Shown piece after piece: positions 36,556-45,870 of a DNA stretch of 64,000 bases. Source of the stretch: Lactobacillus kefiranofaciens (lineage in GTDB: Bacteria > Bacillota > Bacilli > Lactobacillales > Lactobacillaceae); NCBI RefSeq assembly GCF_900103655.1, contig NZ_FMXC01000004.1, positions 49,013 through 113,012 of the forward strand, written 5' to 3'. The notes under the pieces are model-generated. The model saw only the letters and a program-made list of their open reading frames with translations, was not told the DNA's origin and did not search any database. Each line of letters begins with the position of its first letter. Position 1 is the stretch's first letter. The position numbers and the translations under genes were made by a program.

Positions 36556-36590
36556 GCAAAAAAACGCATTCATTTATCCGAATGCGCCTT
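36556..36590 (-). terminator. Terminator of the DUF4931 gene
   Basis: On the minus strand CGCATTC / GAATGCG forms a 7-bp stem followed by seven Ts, just after the stop codon of the GalT-like gene and upstream of rbsK. Confidence 0.87.
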
Positions 36591-36598
36591 TTGAAATT

Positions 36599-37411
36599 CT
36601 ACTGTAAAATACCACCATTAACGAAGCCCTTCAACCGCTCAGCTTCCCACTTCAAAGTATCGGCATCATCGACCTGCGAAATCTTGTAACCAACAAAATA
36701 CGGCGAAGCATAAAACCGCGGAATGATTTTGCAACAAGTCCCTTGCCCATCGTTGATTGGATAGAAAAACAAGTTGTAAGAATCCACCCCGTGTGAGAGA
36801 ACGGAACGGACATATTGCGTCCCCTTTTGAATCAAATCAGCCCAGGTATAAAGATTGCTATTATCTTTAGTCAGAATATTCACTTCTTGATAGCCTTGCA
36901 CAGGATGAGCAGATAAATTCATTTCTACAGAACCAGCTTGGCCAACTTCAAAACCCGTAAAGTTATCAGCACCGATGTCTTGATAGCCATTCTTGTGGTA
37001 TAGCCCGACAATCTGCATGTGCGGATGAGTTAAGGAACCATCAGATTTTGGCCCAAAGTTTTTGTACCAGAGCACGCTCTCATAACGCCCCGAATTATTC
37101 ATCTTTTGAAAACACTTCAGTGCGAACTTCATCAACTGACGATTATGTGCATAAGTATATGTAGAAATATCACCCTGGTGATCGCTGGATTCAATTAGAA
37201 TCGTCTGGTCAGTATCCTTCAAGGTTGGATACTTGTTTTTTAACCAGATCTTGTCGCCCTCTTTTTCAAAAATGTTGACCAAATGCGCCACATCACAGAA
37301 GGGACAGCCCGCGCTCTGGTTACCCTGCCGATTACCATAGTCGTAATCATATGGCTTACGCTTGCCGATTGAATATTCATATACTAAAGGATTTTTGTCC
37401 ATCATTGTCAC
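36599..37411 (-). CDS. HIT/GalT-like protein (DUF4931)
   Basis: This 270-residue protein is related to the HIT superfamily and galactose-1-phosphate uridylyltransferases. A CPFC pair (near residue 36) suggests a metal site, and LTHPHMQIVG carries the HxHxQ active-site pattern used for a nucleotidyl-histidine intermediate. It belongs to the family usually annotated DUF4931. Whether it transfers or hydrolyses nucleotides is not known. Two adjacent in-frame ATGs (MTMM) are possible starts. Confidence 0.75.
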   Translation of the reverse strand: MTMMDKNPLVYEYSIGKRKPYDYDYGNRQGNQSAGCPFCDVAHLVNIFEKEGDKIWLKNKYPTLKDTDQTILIESSDHQGDISTYTYAHNRQLMKFALKCFQKMNNSGRYESVLWYKNFGPKSDGSLTHPHMQIVGLYHKNGYQDIGADNFTGFEVGQAGSVEMNLSAHPVQGYQEVNILTKDNSNLYTWADLIQKGTQYVRSVLSHGVDSYNLFFYPINDGQGTCCKIIPRFYASPYFVGYKISQVDDADTLKWEAERLKGFVNGGILQ

Positions 37412-37512
37412 CTATTTTTAAACTTTTACTTAACTTAATAGTAAAATTGATCTTTCTAAGTGTCAATTAAGAACATTTTATTTATTTTGTCAATGAATAG
37501 TCCGGATAATTA

Positions 37513-37521
37513 TGGTATAAT
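37513..37521 (+). promoter_or_regulatory. Extended -10 promoter of the sugar-binding protein gene
   Basis: TGGTATAAT (TGN + perfect TATAAT) lies 35 bases upstream of the ATG at 37556; no good -35 is visible, as expected for extended -10 promoters. GAAAGG precedes the start codon. Confidence 0.65.
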
Positions 37522-37555
37522 ACTCCTGAAAAGAGATTTTTGAAAGGCAGAAATA

Positions 37556-38857
37556 ATGAAATTCTATCAAAAATTAGCACTCTGCGGTGCGGCTGTTTTA
37601 GCCACTGTCGGTCTGAGTGCCTGTTCAAACAATAAGTCCAACTCAAGTTCTTCAACGAAGATTCCGACTAAGATCTCCAAGAAGACTAACGTTACCTTCT
37701 GGTACTCATTAACCGGTACCTCTCAAAGTGCGCTGAAAAAGTTGACCACAGATTTTGAAAAGGAGAACCCTAACATTACGATTAAGCTGCAAAGCCAAGG
37801 CGGCAACTACTCTGATTTGCAATCCAAGTTAGTTTCCGGTTTACAATCACCTAAGGATTTGCCAACGATTACGCAAGCTTATCCAGGCTGGCTCTACAAC
37901 GCCGCTAAGAATAAGATGCTCGTTAACCTGACTCCTTACGTTAACAACAAGTCAATTGGCTGGGGTTCATACAAGAATAGTGGAATTAAGAAAGCTCTCT
38001 GGGACGGTGCCAAGATCAACGGTACTCAAGTCGGCGTGCCATTTAACAAGTCAGTTGAAGTACTTTTCTATAACAAAACTTTGCTGGATAAGTACAATGT
38101 CAAAGTGCCAACCAATATGAGTGAACTGGCCAGTGCATCAGCTAAAATCTACCGTGAAAGCCACCACAAGGTGCGCGGCGTAGGCTTTGACGCTTTAAAC
38201 AACTACTATATGATGCAAATGAAGGAAACTTACGGCAAGGACTTCAACAAGAACTTGAACTTTGCTGCTAAGGATTCTGTTAAGGCCATTAACTACTACG
38301 CAGAAGGCGTTAAGGCAGGCTACTTCATGCAAGCCGGAACAGAAAAGTACATGTCTACTCCATTCAATAATGGCCGCGTAGCCATGTTCATCGGTTCAAC
38401 TGCTAATGAAGCATACCTCAAGCAAGGTTTAAAGAAAGGCTACACATACGGCGTGGCTGCTCGTCCAAGCACGATGAACGTTCAGCAAGGTACTGACATC
38501 TACATGTTCAAAAAGGCTAGTGCAATGCAAAAGGCCGCTGCCTTCAAGTACCTTAAGTTCTTGACCTCTAAGTCATCACAACTTTACTGGGCTAAGCAAA
38601 CTGGTTACATGCCAGTTAACACTGCTGCTTTGACTGATACTGAGTATCAAAAGGCAAAGGACAGCAAAATCCCAGCTGTTTTGGCTAAGACTTCAAAGAA
38701 TCTTTACTTCTTACCTGTAACTAAGAACTCAATTACTGCATATGACCAAGTTAATGCTAATATGCAAACTATCTTGGCTAAGGCAAGCAAGAAGCAAAAT
38801 TGGAACAGCGATATCAGGGTGGGCAAGCAAAAGCTTGATGCTGCTTGGAAGCAATAA
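37556..38857 (+). CDS. Sugar ABC transporter substrate-binding lipoprotein (orphan)
   Basis: This is a family 1 extracellular solute-binding protein for sugars or oligosaccharides, 433 residues. The lipoprotein signal ends in the lipobox LSACSNN, so it should be anchored by Cys23 on the outside of the membrane. The binding domain carries typical VTFWYSLTGTSQSALKKLTTDFEKENPNI and FNKSVEVLFYNKTLLDKY segments. Neither permease nor ATPase genes are adjacent: a terminator follows directly and the flanking genes are unrelated. It therefore depends on a transporter encoded elsewhere, or is a leftover. Confidence 0.92.
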   Translation: MKFYQKLALCGAAVLATVGLSACSNNKSNSSSSTKIPTKISKKTNVTFWYSLTGTSQSALKKLTTDFEKENPNITIKLQSQGGNYSDLQSKLVSGLQSPKDLPTITQAYPGWLYNAAKNKMLVNLTPYVNNKSIGWGSYKNSGIKKALWDGAKINGTQVGVPFNKSVEVLFYNKTLLDKYNVKVPTNMSELASASAKIYRESHHKVRGVGFDALNNYYMMQMKETYGKDFNKNLNFAAKDSVKAINYYAEGVKAGYFMQAGTEKYMSTPFNNGRVAMFIGSTANEAYLKQGLKKGYTYGVAARPSTMNVQQGTDIYMFKKASAMQKAAAFKYLKFLTSKSSQLYWAKQTGYMPVNTAALTDTEYQKAKDSKIPAVLAKTSKNLYFLPVTKNSITAYDQVNANMQTILAKASKKQNWNSDIRVGKQKLDAAWKQ

Positions 38858-38875
38858 AATTATTAGAACAGTCAA

Positions 38876-38908
38876 AAAGAAGCTCCATTTTTCGGAGCTT
38901 CTTTTTTC
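38876..38908. terminator. Bidirectional terminator
   Basis: AAGAAGCTCC / GGAGCTTCTT stem with T-runs on both strands, between convergent genes. Confidence 0.9.
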
Positions 38909-41413
38909 TTACCTAAATTGTTGCCAATAATCAGCCAAATATCTAGTCGTCAAACTATCAGGCTGCTTGACTAATTCCTGCGGCATCCCCGCCGCTACAA
39001 TCTGACCACCGTTCTTACCACCGCGCGGTCCCAAATCAATCATGTAATCGGCATTGACGATCAAGTTCAAATCGTGCGTGATCGTAATGATCGTAGCGCC
39101 CTGATCCAGCAATTTCTGCATCACAATAACCAAGACCTTCACGTCCAATGGATGCAATCCAATCGTCGGTTCATCAAAGACAAACAAAGTATCGTCTTCC
39201 TTGTGACTAAGGTGCGTTACCAGCTTCAAGCGCTGAGCTTCCCCACCAGACAGCGTTGGCGTGCTTTCACCTAAGTGCAGATAATCCAAGCCAACTTCTT
39301 TTAGCAGCTTAAGTTCCCGTTCAATCTTCGGTGCCTTTTTGAAAACTGGCAAAGCTTCATTGACGTCCATGTTCAACACATCAACGATCGACACACCGTG
39401 CCACTTCACTGCCTCGATCTTTTTCGCGTAACGGTTGCCGCCACATTCAGGACAGGTCTGCTGCATATCTGGCAAAAACTGGATATCCAGCGTGACGATC
39501 CCGGTACCGCCACAGCTTGGACAAGCACCTTCCTTATTGTTATAAGAAAAGTAGCTCGGCGTGTAGTGCTTTTCTTTAGCCAGTGGCTGACGAGCAAAAA
39601 GCTTACGCAAATTATCCATAATTGAGGTATAGGTAGCGACCGTTGAACGCGTGCTTTTGCCAATTGGCGAAGCGTCCACGCTAACTACGTTATGCACAGG
39701 TGAATTAAATTGTTTAATTTGCTTAGGCAATTTTTCGCCCTTATTTTGCTTTTCAATTGCTGGCACCAAAGAATCCAAGATCAAACTAGTTTTACCCGCA
39801 CCAGAAAAGCCGGTAACCGCAGTGATCTGGTTAAGTGGGATAGCCGCTTTAACGTCACGCAAGTTAAAATAGTGATCAACTTCAAGGGTAATGCGTTTGG
39901 TATTCACCTGATCAGCTGTTTTTCTCGCCATCAGCTTAGCTTGGCCGTTAAGGTATGGCGCAATCAATGATTTTTTATCCTGCACAATCTCTTTTGGACT
40001 AGCTTGGGCTAGAATCTGTCCACCCTGTGCACCAGAACCTGGACCAATTTCGATGATTTCATCCGCTGCTTTAATGATATCCACATTGTGATCAACTACT
40101 ACCAAGGAATTGCCTTGAGCAACCAACTTACGCATGACCTTGATCAAACCATCGACGTTAGCGGGATGCAGGCCAATTGAGGGTTCATCCAGTACGTACA
40201 AAACACCGGTCGTTTCGGTTCTCAGTGTCCGCGCTAACTGAATTCGCTGTAATTCACCGGTGGATAAAGTGTTGCCGGCTCTGGCCATCATCAGATAATC
40301 CAAGCCTAAATCAAGTAACGGCTGCAAGTTATTCACAAATTCACTGATCAAAGACTTTGCCATTTTGTGCATTTCAGCAGGCAAACTAGCTAATAGTTCC
40401 TTACTAAATTGAGGCAAATCGCCTAGCTGCATGTGCTCAACTTCGTCGATATTTTTACCATTGATTAATTGTTTGAGCAGTTCTGGACGCAGACGCGTAC
40501 CGTGACAAACTGGACAAGTCGAATAGCTAAAGAATTCCGCGATCCGTTTTTGCGCGCGTTCACTCTTGCTGCTTTTGGCAGACCGCAAAACTGCCTGGTG
40601 GGCATTTTCATACAAAGCATTGAAATCGTGGAAAACGCGACCCGTGCCGGACAAGAAGTCCATCTTATATTTCTTTTCTGGACCATTTAAGACAAAATCT
40701 TTTTCCTTCTCAGTCAAATCTTTAAACGGAATATCGATCCGCACGCCGGCATGTTGAGCCACATTTGGCATGAAGTTTCTCCCTGGCAAAGACCAAGAAG
40801 CAACCGCGCCATCTTTAATGGATAGATTTTCATCAGCGATTAATTTGCTATCATCTAATTGACGCACCTTGCCTGTACCGCCACATTCTGTGCAGGCGCC
40901 ATTGGAATTAAAGGCAAACTCTTCGGCACTAGGAACATAGAATTTCACGCCACAGGTAGGACAGGTAATACGGCCCATCTCTTCACCCGACTTTGACATT
41001 GCTTCGGCGATTGCCAAACTCGGTTGCACACGGTGACCATTGGGGCAAACCGGTGAACCTAATCTTGAAAAAATCAGACGCAAGACATTGAAGGTCTCAG
41101 TCGTCGTCCCTACCGTTGCGCGTTCGTTTGGCACACTCGGACGCTGACGAAGGGCCAAGGCTGATGGAATGTGTTTAACACTTGTGACATCAGCTTGCGC
41201 ACCTTGCTTGATCCGCCGGCGCATGTAAGTTGATAGTGCATCCAAGTAACGTCTAGATCCTTCTTCATACAGAATACCCATGGCGAGGGATGATTTACCA
41301 GATCCGGATAAGCCTGAAATCGCCACAAATTTGTGCAGTGGAATATCGACATTGATGTTCTTCAGGTTGTGGACCCGCGCTCCTCTAACTTCAATTTTTG
41401 TTGGTAATGCCAT
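38909..41413 (-). CDS. UvrA-like excinuclease ATPase paralogue
   Basis: This is an 834-residue UvrA-family tandem ABC ATPase. It has two Walker A motifs (GLSGSGKSSLAMG, GFSGAGKTSLILD), two signatures (LSTGELQRIQLARTL, LSGGEAQRLKLVTHL) and paired-cysteine zinc modules (CPTCG...CTECGG, CPSCGG...CPECGG). Canonical UvrA has about 940 residues; the shorter length fits class II UvrA paralogues, which lack the UvrB-binding region and are linked in some bacteria to resistance to DNA-binding drugs. It is probably not the main excision-repair UvrA. It is followed upstream by the lipase-like gene. Confidence 0.88.
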   Translation of the reverse strand: MALPTKIEVRGARVHNLKNINVDIPLHKFVAISGLSGSGKSSLAMGILYEEGSRRYLDALSTYMRRRIKQGAQADVTSVKHIPSALALRQRPSVPNERATVGTTTETFNVLRLIFSRLGSPVCPNGHRVQPSLAIAEAMSKSGEEMGRITCPTCGVKFYVPSAEEFAFNSNGACTECGGTGKVRQLDDSKLIADENLSIKDGAVASWSLPGRNFMPNVAQHAGVRIDIPFKDLTEKEKDFVLNGPEKKYKMDFLSGTGRVFHDFNALYENAHQAVLRSAKSSKSERAQKRIAEFFSYSTCPVCHGTRLRPELLKQLINGKNIDEVEHMQLGDLPQFSKELLASLPAEMHKMAKSLISEFVNNLQPLLDLGLDYLMMARAGNTLSTGELQRIQLARTLRTETTGVLYVLDEPSIGLHPANVDGLIKVMRKLVAQGNSLVVVDHNVDIIKAADEIIEIGPGSGAQGGQILAQASPKEIVQDKKSLIAPYLNGQAKLMARKTADQVNTKRITLEVDHYFNLRDVKAAIPLNQITAVTGFSGAGKTSLILDSLVPAIEKQNKGEKLPKQIKQFNSPVHNVVSVDASPIGKSTRSTVATYTSIMDNLRKLFARQPLAKEKHYTPSYFSYNNKEGACPSCGGTGIVTLDIQFLPDMQQTCPECGGNRYAKKIEAVKWHGVSIVDVLNMDVNEALPVFKKAPKIERELKLLKEVGLDYLHLGESTPTLSGGEAQRLKLVTHLSHKEDDTLFVFDEPTIGLHPLDVKVLVIVMQKLLDQGATIITITHDLNLIVNADYMIDLGPRGGKNGGQIVAAGMPQELVKQPDSLTTRYLADYWQQFR

Positions 41414-41428
41414 ATTTACTCCCTTTCG

Positions 41429-42346
41429 TTAATCTTCATTCCTAAGCATTTCTTCCTTAAACAAAGCGGCCAGTCTGGCCAAACTCTTGTGATCAGGATA
41501 CTTTTTCACCAGCTTTTCAGCTTTTTGAACAGCCATCTTTTTGATCTCGTCACCCGAACTAATCTTTTCAATGAATTCCGTGACATCCCCCGAACGACTA
41601 AGCAATTTATGTTCACTGCGACTTTCTGCCAAAAACGCCTGATCAACCTTGCGCAGCTTCAAACTGCCATCAGGGTTAAAGGAATAGCCGCCCCACATAT
41701 GCTGCTTGATGGGCTTCATTGGCTCACTATCGACGTAGCGTAGCTGCCCTACCATGTGGTGCGTTTCCGTGATCCCCAAAGTAACCGGATCATAAATATC
41801 CACATAGTTAAAAATCTTCTCGCGCATCTTGGCCACACAGCGACGCTCTTTTGGCGTAAACAGTAGCCAGATATTAGTCCCCTCATATAAATACGCCGCA
41901 CCAATGGCTTCTGGATGATGACAATTAGCCAAAGCAAACTGTGCATTAATTGAGCCTAAAGAATGCCCATAAATATATATCTGCGTGCCATAAAATTGGT
42001 GGATCGTTTCATCTAATAATTTGCTCGCGGTCTTCAACTGACTAGGCACGCGCCTCTCATGCGACAGCATTGCCCTTAAAATCGGCAAATTGGTCTTCAG
42101 CCATTCATCCCGCCAAGTTTGCGGCGTCCCTTTTTTAAAGCCATATGAGCCTTTAAATAAAAGCGTCACTTCATGCGGATTACTGATGACATAGGCCCTC
42201 AAGCCGTCCACTGCATGAACGCTGCGGCAGACCGTGCCAATATGGTGCTTGCTCACATCGACGCTTTGCCCTAGCTGCAATTGATCATAAGCTTTTTTAG
42301 TCAATTCGACCCGCTCAAAATCGGTTAATTGTTCATTTACTTTCAT
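41429..42346 (-). CDS. Lipase-like alpha/beta protein (DUF2974 type)
   Basis: This 305-residue protein contains a lipase class 3-like core: TLLFKGSYGFKKGTPQTWRDEW followed by IYGHSLGSINAQFALA, with the nucleophilic serine in GHSLG. It resembles DUF2974/Mbeg1-like lactobacillar proteins. There is no signal peptide. I choose the ATG at 42346; an in-frame TTG at 42358 is the alternative, and no strong Shine-Dalgarno precedes either. The substrate is unknown. It lies 15 bases upstream of the UvrA-like gene and may be co-transcribed. Confidence 0.75.
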   Translation of the reverse strand: MKVNEQLTDFERVELTKKAYDQLQLGQSVDVSKHHIGTVCRSVHAVDGLRAYVISNPHEVTLLFKGSYGFKKGTPQTWRDEWLKTNLPILRAMLSHERRVPSQLKTASKLLDETIHQFYGTQIYIYGHSLGSINAQFALANCHHPEAIGAAYLYEGTNIWLLFTPKERRCVAKMREKIFNYVDIYDPVTLGITETHHMVGQLRYVDSEPMKPIKQHMWGGYSFNPDGSLKLRKVDQAFLAESRSEHKLLSRSGDVTEFIEKISSGDEIKKMAVQKAEKLVKKYPDHKSLARLAALFKEEMLRNED

Positions 42347-42421
42347 ATTTTTGCCCAAACTAAAAAACTAACTTTACCACCATAGTAGCATGAGTTAGTT
42401 TTCTTGAATAATTTTGAAATT

Positions 42422-43075
42422 TTAATTATATTTCTTTTGCAAATAGTTTGCCACTTGTGACAGACAGAAGCAGACGATGAAGTACATCACCGCAATGATG
42501 ACATACATTGGAATCAAGTAAGTCGTGTTCTGACTGTAGATAATCTGAGCGTGGTATAAAAGCTCTGGCAACACGATAATCGTGGCTAAAGACGTATCCT
42601 TTACTAAAGATACGAACTGTGACAAAAGTGCTGGAATCATGTTGTGCAAAGCTTGCGGCATGACGACGTGATACATTGCTTGACTGTAGCTCATCCCATT
42701 AGAACGGGCACCTTCCATTTGTCCCGGATCAACCGAGCCAATTCCGGAACGCACAATTTCAGCTAGCATCGCACCTTCAAAAATTACCAAGGCCGCAATT
42801 GATGCCGTTGTCGGATTAGTCACAATCCCTAATTGGGGCAAACCAAAGTAGGTAAAAAAGATGATCAGCAAAAGCGGCAGGTTACGAATAATATCAATGA
42901 TAAAACCGACGATGGCTGAAACATACTTAATCTTCATGTAGCGAAGCAAGCCTAAAATCAGACCAACCACAAAGCTAAGCGCAATTGAAATCAATGATAC
43001 ATAAATCGTTACCCAAAGTCCTTGCAATAAGAAGTGGATATCGACCCATGAATATGCATGAATAAAAGTTTCCAT
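42422..43075 (-). CDS. glnP: Polar amino acid ABC transporter permease
   Basis: This 217-residue inner membrane permease of the HisM/GlnP family has about five helices. The cytoplasmic EAA loop that contacts the ATPase reads EGARSNGMSYSQAMYHVVMPQALHNMIPAL. It is the last gene of the glnQ-glnH-glnP-glnP cluster and pairs with the similar upstream permease to form the heterodimeric channel. Confidence 0.93.
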   Translation of the reverse strand: METFIHAYSWVDIHFLLQGLWVTIYVSLISIALSFVVGLILGLLRYMKIKYVSAIVGFIIDIIRNLPLLLIIFFTYFGLPQLGIVTNPTTASIAALVIFEGAMLAEIVRSGIGSVDPGQMEGARSNGMSYSQAMYHVVMPQALHNMIPALLSQFVSLVKDTSLATIIVLPELLYHAQIIYSQNTTYLIPMYVIIAVMYFIVCFCLSQVANYLQKKYN

Positions 43076-43089
43076 TTTCGATCCCCTTC

Positions 43090-43731
43090 CTATTTAGCTA
43101 ACTTTTTCTCAAGGTGTCGCATATAGTAACTAAGCGGCAGGGTCAAGATCAAGTAGAACAGACCAACGATGATATAAGTATCAATTGTCTGGAAGGTTGA
43201 GAATGCGATCAGTTGTGCTTGATACATTAAATCAAACCCAGCTACAAAGGCTAAAACCGAAGAGTTCTTAACCAAGTTAACGAACTGGTTGCCAAGTGGT
43301 GGAATCACAATCTTCATCGCCTGAGGCAAAATAACGTAACGCATTGCTTGCGTGTAGGTCATTCCGTTAGAGCGAGCACCTTCCATCTGTCCAGTACCGA
43401 TGGAGTTGATCCCGGCACGCACCGTTTCTGCAATAAAGGCGGAAGTATAGAGCGTTAAGCCAATCGTCCCAGCTTGAAAACCAGATAACTTAACAATATA
43501 ACGAGGGACAATTAAATAGAAGATCATGACAATAACTAGCAATGGAATATTTCTAAAAATAGAGATATAGACTTTGGCAATAGCGCGACCAAACTTAGGT
43601 GGAGCTACTTCCAGCAAGGCGAAGAATACACCCAAGATCAGACTGAAAACTAAAGCAATAATACTGGACAAAATCGTATTCCAGAACCCTGTTAAGAAGG
43701 CTCCCCAATTATTAGTAATAATTTGCCACAT
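43090..43731 (-). CDS. glnP: Polar amino acid ABC transporter permease
   Basis: This is the second HisM/GlnP-type permease (213 residues), clearly paralogous to its downstream neighbour. The EAA loop is EGARSNGMTYTQAMRYVILPQAMKIVIPPLGNQF. Its ATG overlaps the stop of the binding-protein gene by one base, and it ends 14 bases before the next permease gene. Confidence 0.93.
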   Translation of the reverse strand: MWQIITNNWGAFLTGFWNTILSSIIALVFSLILGVFFALLEVAPPKFGRAIAKVYISIFRNIPLLVIVMIFYLIVPRYIVKLSGFQAGTIGLTLYTSAFIAETVRAGINSIGTGQMEGARSNGMTYTQAMRYVILPQAMKIVIPPLGNQFVNLVKNSSVLAFVAGFDLMYQAQLIAFSTFQTIDTYIIVGLFYLILTLPLSYYMRHLEKKLAK

Positions 43732-44546
43732 TACTTCAACACTCCTTTCAGACTAAAACCAGGAATTCCTGCAAACCACTTCTTAATCAACCGGTCATAA
43801 GTACCGTTCTGCTGTAATTCATTTAAAGCTTGATTAATATGATCAATCATATCCGTTTGACCCTTGTTAACGGCAATTCCATAAGGGGCGTTGCTATAAA
43901 CGCCGCCCACTAACTTGTAGCCAGGGTTTTCCTGAGCAATACCAGCCAGCAGACCGTTATCAGTTGTTAAGGCCACACCCTGGTTAGCCTTCAAGGCTGA
44001 CATCGCTTGACCATAGTCATCGTATTGCAAGACTTTGGCCTTAGGTGCATATTTATGCACGTCATCGACTGCGGTTGTCCCTTTAACAGCTAAGACAACT
44101 TTACCATTCAAGTCTTTAACATTCTTGATCTTGCTCTTATCAGGCACCAATAGTGATGAACCAGCTGGGAAGTAAGGCTTAGAAAAAGTTACCTGCTTAG
44201 CACGTTCTGGGGTAATCGTCATCGTTGCTAGCATCGCATCAACATTGCCGTTTTTAAGTAATAGGATTCTCGTGTTAGCAGTCGTCGTGACAAATTCGGC
44301 CTTAGCGTCCTTACCGAGCATTTGCTTAGTTAAGGCATGGGCTAAATCAATTTCAAACCCCTCAATTTGACCGGTTTTAACGTTAGTTAAACCAAACAAC
44401 CTAGTGTCAGCTCTGACGCCCCAGATAATTTGCTTGCTTTGCTTTACCTTCTGATAGACATTGCCACTACTCTTGCCGCAAGCAGTCAGAGTAAAGGCGA
44501 GCAATATTAATAAAGGTAAGAAAAGAAATTTTCTTAGTTTCTTCAT
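43731..44546 (-). CDS. glnH: Polar amino acid ABC transporter binding lipoprotein
   Basis: This is a family 3 solute-binding lipoprotein, 271 residues. The signal peptide ends in LTLTACGKS with the lipid-modified cysteine at 23. Family marks are GFEIDLAHALTKQML, DAMLATMTITPERAKQVTFSKPYF and GTTAVDDV. It captures glutamine, glutamate, aspartate or asparagine-type amino acids for the adjacent permeases; the exact ligand is not fixed by sequence. A frameshifted close relative of this gene lies at 52833-53646. Confidence 0.93.
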   Translation of the reverse strand: MKKLRKFLFLPLLILLAFTLTACGKSSGNVYQKVKQSKQIIWGVRADTRLFGLTNVKTGQIEGFEIDLAHALTKQMLGKDAKAEFVTTTANTRILLLKNGNVDAMLATMTITPERAKQVTFSKPYFPAGSSLLVPDKSKIKNVKDLNGKVVLAVKGTTAVDDVHKYAPKAKVLQYDDYGQAMSALKANQGVALTTDNGLLAGIAQENPGYKLVGGVYSNAPYGIAVNKGQTDMIDHINQALNELQQNGTYDRLIKKWFAGIPGFSLKGVLK

Positions 44547-44557
44547 AGCACATCACC

Positions 44558-45298
44558 TTAATCCTTAGAAATAACCTTGCTTAAGAATTGGCGTGCACGT
44601 TCTGTATCAGGATGAGCGAAGAATTCTTCTGGCTTGCGATCTTCAAGAATATGACCTTGGTCAAAGAAGATCAACCGATTGCTTACTTGTTTAGCAAAAC
44701 CCATTTCGTGAGTAACCACGACCATGGTAATCCCTTGTTCGGCAACATAATGCATAACTTCCAAAACATCTTCGATCATTTCTGGGTCAAGGGCACTAGT
44801 TGGTTCGTCAAACAAGATAACTTTAGGATGCATAGCTAAGGATCGAGCAATAGCTACACGTTGCTTTTGCCCACCGGATAATTGACGTGGCAATGAATTA
44901 ATCTTATCGGCCATGCCAACTTTTTCTAGATATTCCATCGCTACCTTGCGGTTTTCATCATCCGGACGCTTCAAGACGATCTTCGGAGCGAGCATTACGT
45001 TCTCCAATACTGTGTGGTTATTGTAAAGATTAAAGTGTTGGAACACCATTCCCACATTCTTACGAATCTTGTTAATATCGGTCTTCCTATCAGCTAAGTC
45101 ATAACCGGTTACGATTAATTGACCACTATTAATTGGTTCTAAACCGTTCATAGTTCTGATTAAAGTACTCTTACCAGAACCTGATGATCCAATGATTGAA
45201 ACCACTTGGCCTTCATCAATTTTTAAATTAATATCTTTTAATGCATGAAGTTTTCCATAATATTTATCAACGTGCTTGAATTCAATAATTGCTGTCAT
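44558..45298 (-). CDS. glnQ: Polar amino acid ABC transporter ATPase
   Basis: This is the 246-residue cytoplasmic ATPase. Walker A is [12 protein letters not shown], the signature [17 protein letters not shown], Walker [15 protein letters not shown] and the switch histidine is in [10 protein letters not shown]. It is the first gene of the operon and lies about 140 bases downstream of a T-box leader, so amino acid starvation should raise expression of the whole transporter. Confidence 0.95.
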   Translation of the reverse strand: MTAIIEFKHVDKYYGKLHALKDINLKIDEGQVVSIIGSSGSGKSTLIRTMNGLEPINSGQLIVTGYDLADRKTDINKIRKNVGMVFQHFNLYNNHTVLENVMLAPKIVLKRPDDENRKVAMEYLEKVGMADKINSLPRQLSGGQKQRVAIARSLAMHPKVILFDEPTSALDPEMIEDVLEVMHYVAEQGITMVVVTHEMGFAKQVSNRLIFFDQGHILEDRKPEEFFAHPDTERARQFLSKVISKD

Positions 45299-45441
45299 GG
45301 CTTCTACCTTTCTTTCGTTCGCATTACTACCATTTTACCTTTTTTAAGAATAAAATTAAATACTTCTTTCAGTCAAAATGAGACATTAAAGATAATTATT
45401 CAATATTTCATTCGGCTTTTTACCCAACTTTTTTGAGTAAA

Positions 45442-45712
45442 GAAAAAGCCCTTCACTCCCCCTGATTCTTATAGGGACGAAAGGCTTCTTTCCGCGGTAC
45501 CACCCAGATTGTCTATTCTAATAGACCTGCTCATAGAGCACAATCATGCTCTACCGGCGTAGTAACGTACCGGCGACGTCTCGACCTACTCTAATCCTGA
45601 TTATTTCGGTGAGGTGCTAAAAGTGTTATTCAATGATTCAGGGTCTATTAACTTCACACTATCGTTAATTCACTGCAAAGAATGAATCATCTACTCGTCT
45701 TTTTCATTGCTT
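45442..45712 (-). ncRNA. T-box leader of the amino acid transporter operon
   Basis: On the minus strand the T-box sequence TGGGTGGTACCGCGG (plus-strand 45492-45506) is followed by a terminator (GCCTTTCGTCCCT... AGGGGGAGTGAAGGGC, then TTTTTC; 45442-45485). Upstream, Stem I can be recognised: AAAAGACGAGTAG (AGTA loop-E motif), then an 8-bp helix ATGATTCA / TGAATCAT. The 3' side of the specifier loop reads TGAATAACA before CTTTT. The best placed specifier triplet is AAC (asparagine), but neighbouring registers are not excluded. Uncharged tRNA binding would form the antiterminator and allow glnQ-glnH-glnP-glnP expression. Confidence 0.93.
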
Positions 45713-45730
45713 TCTAATTTGTTTATATGT

Positions 45731-45759
45731 ATTTAACATTATTTTGCTTAAAAATGCAA
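45731..45759 (-). promoter_or_regulatory. Promoter of the T-box operon
   Basis: On the minus strand TTGCAT (45754-45759), a 17-base spacer and TTAAAT (45731-45736) lie about 20 bases before the start of Stem I. Confidence 0.6.
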
Positions 45760-45870
45760 GTTATATTTCTCATATTTATAATGTATTCGTTTTTATTTTG
45801 ATTTTCTACTGTTGATATTCGAAAAATAGCTTAGAATGTTTATGATATAGAAAAAATAAAGGAGTTAATT

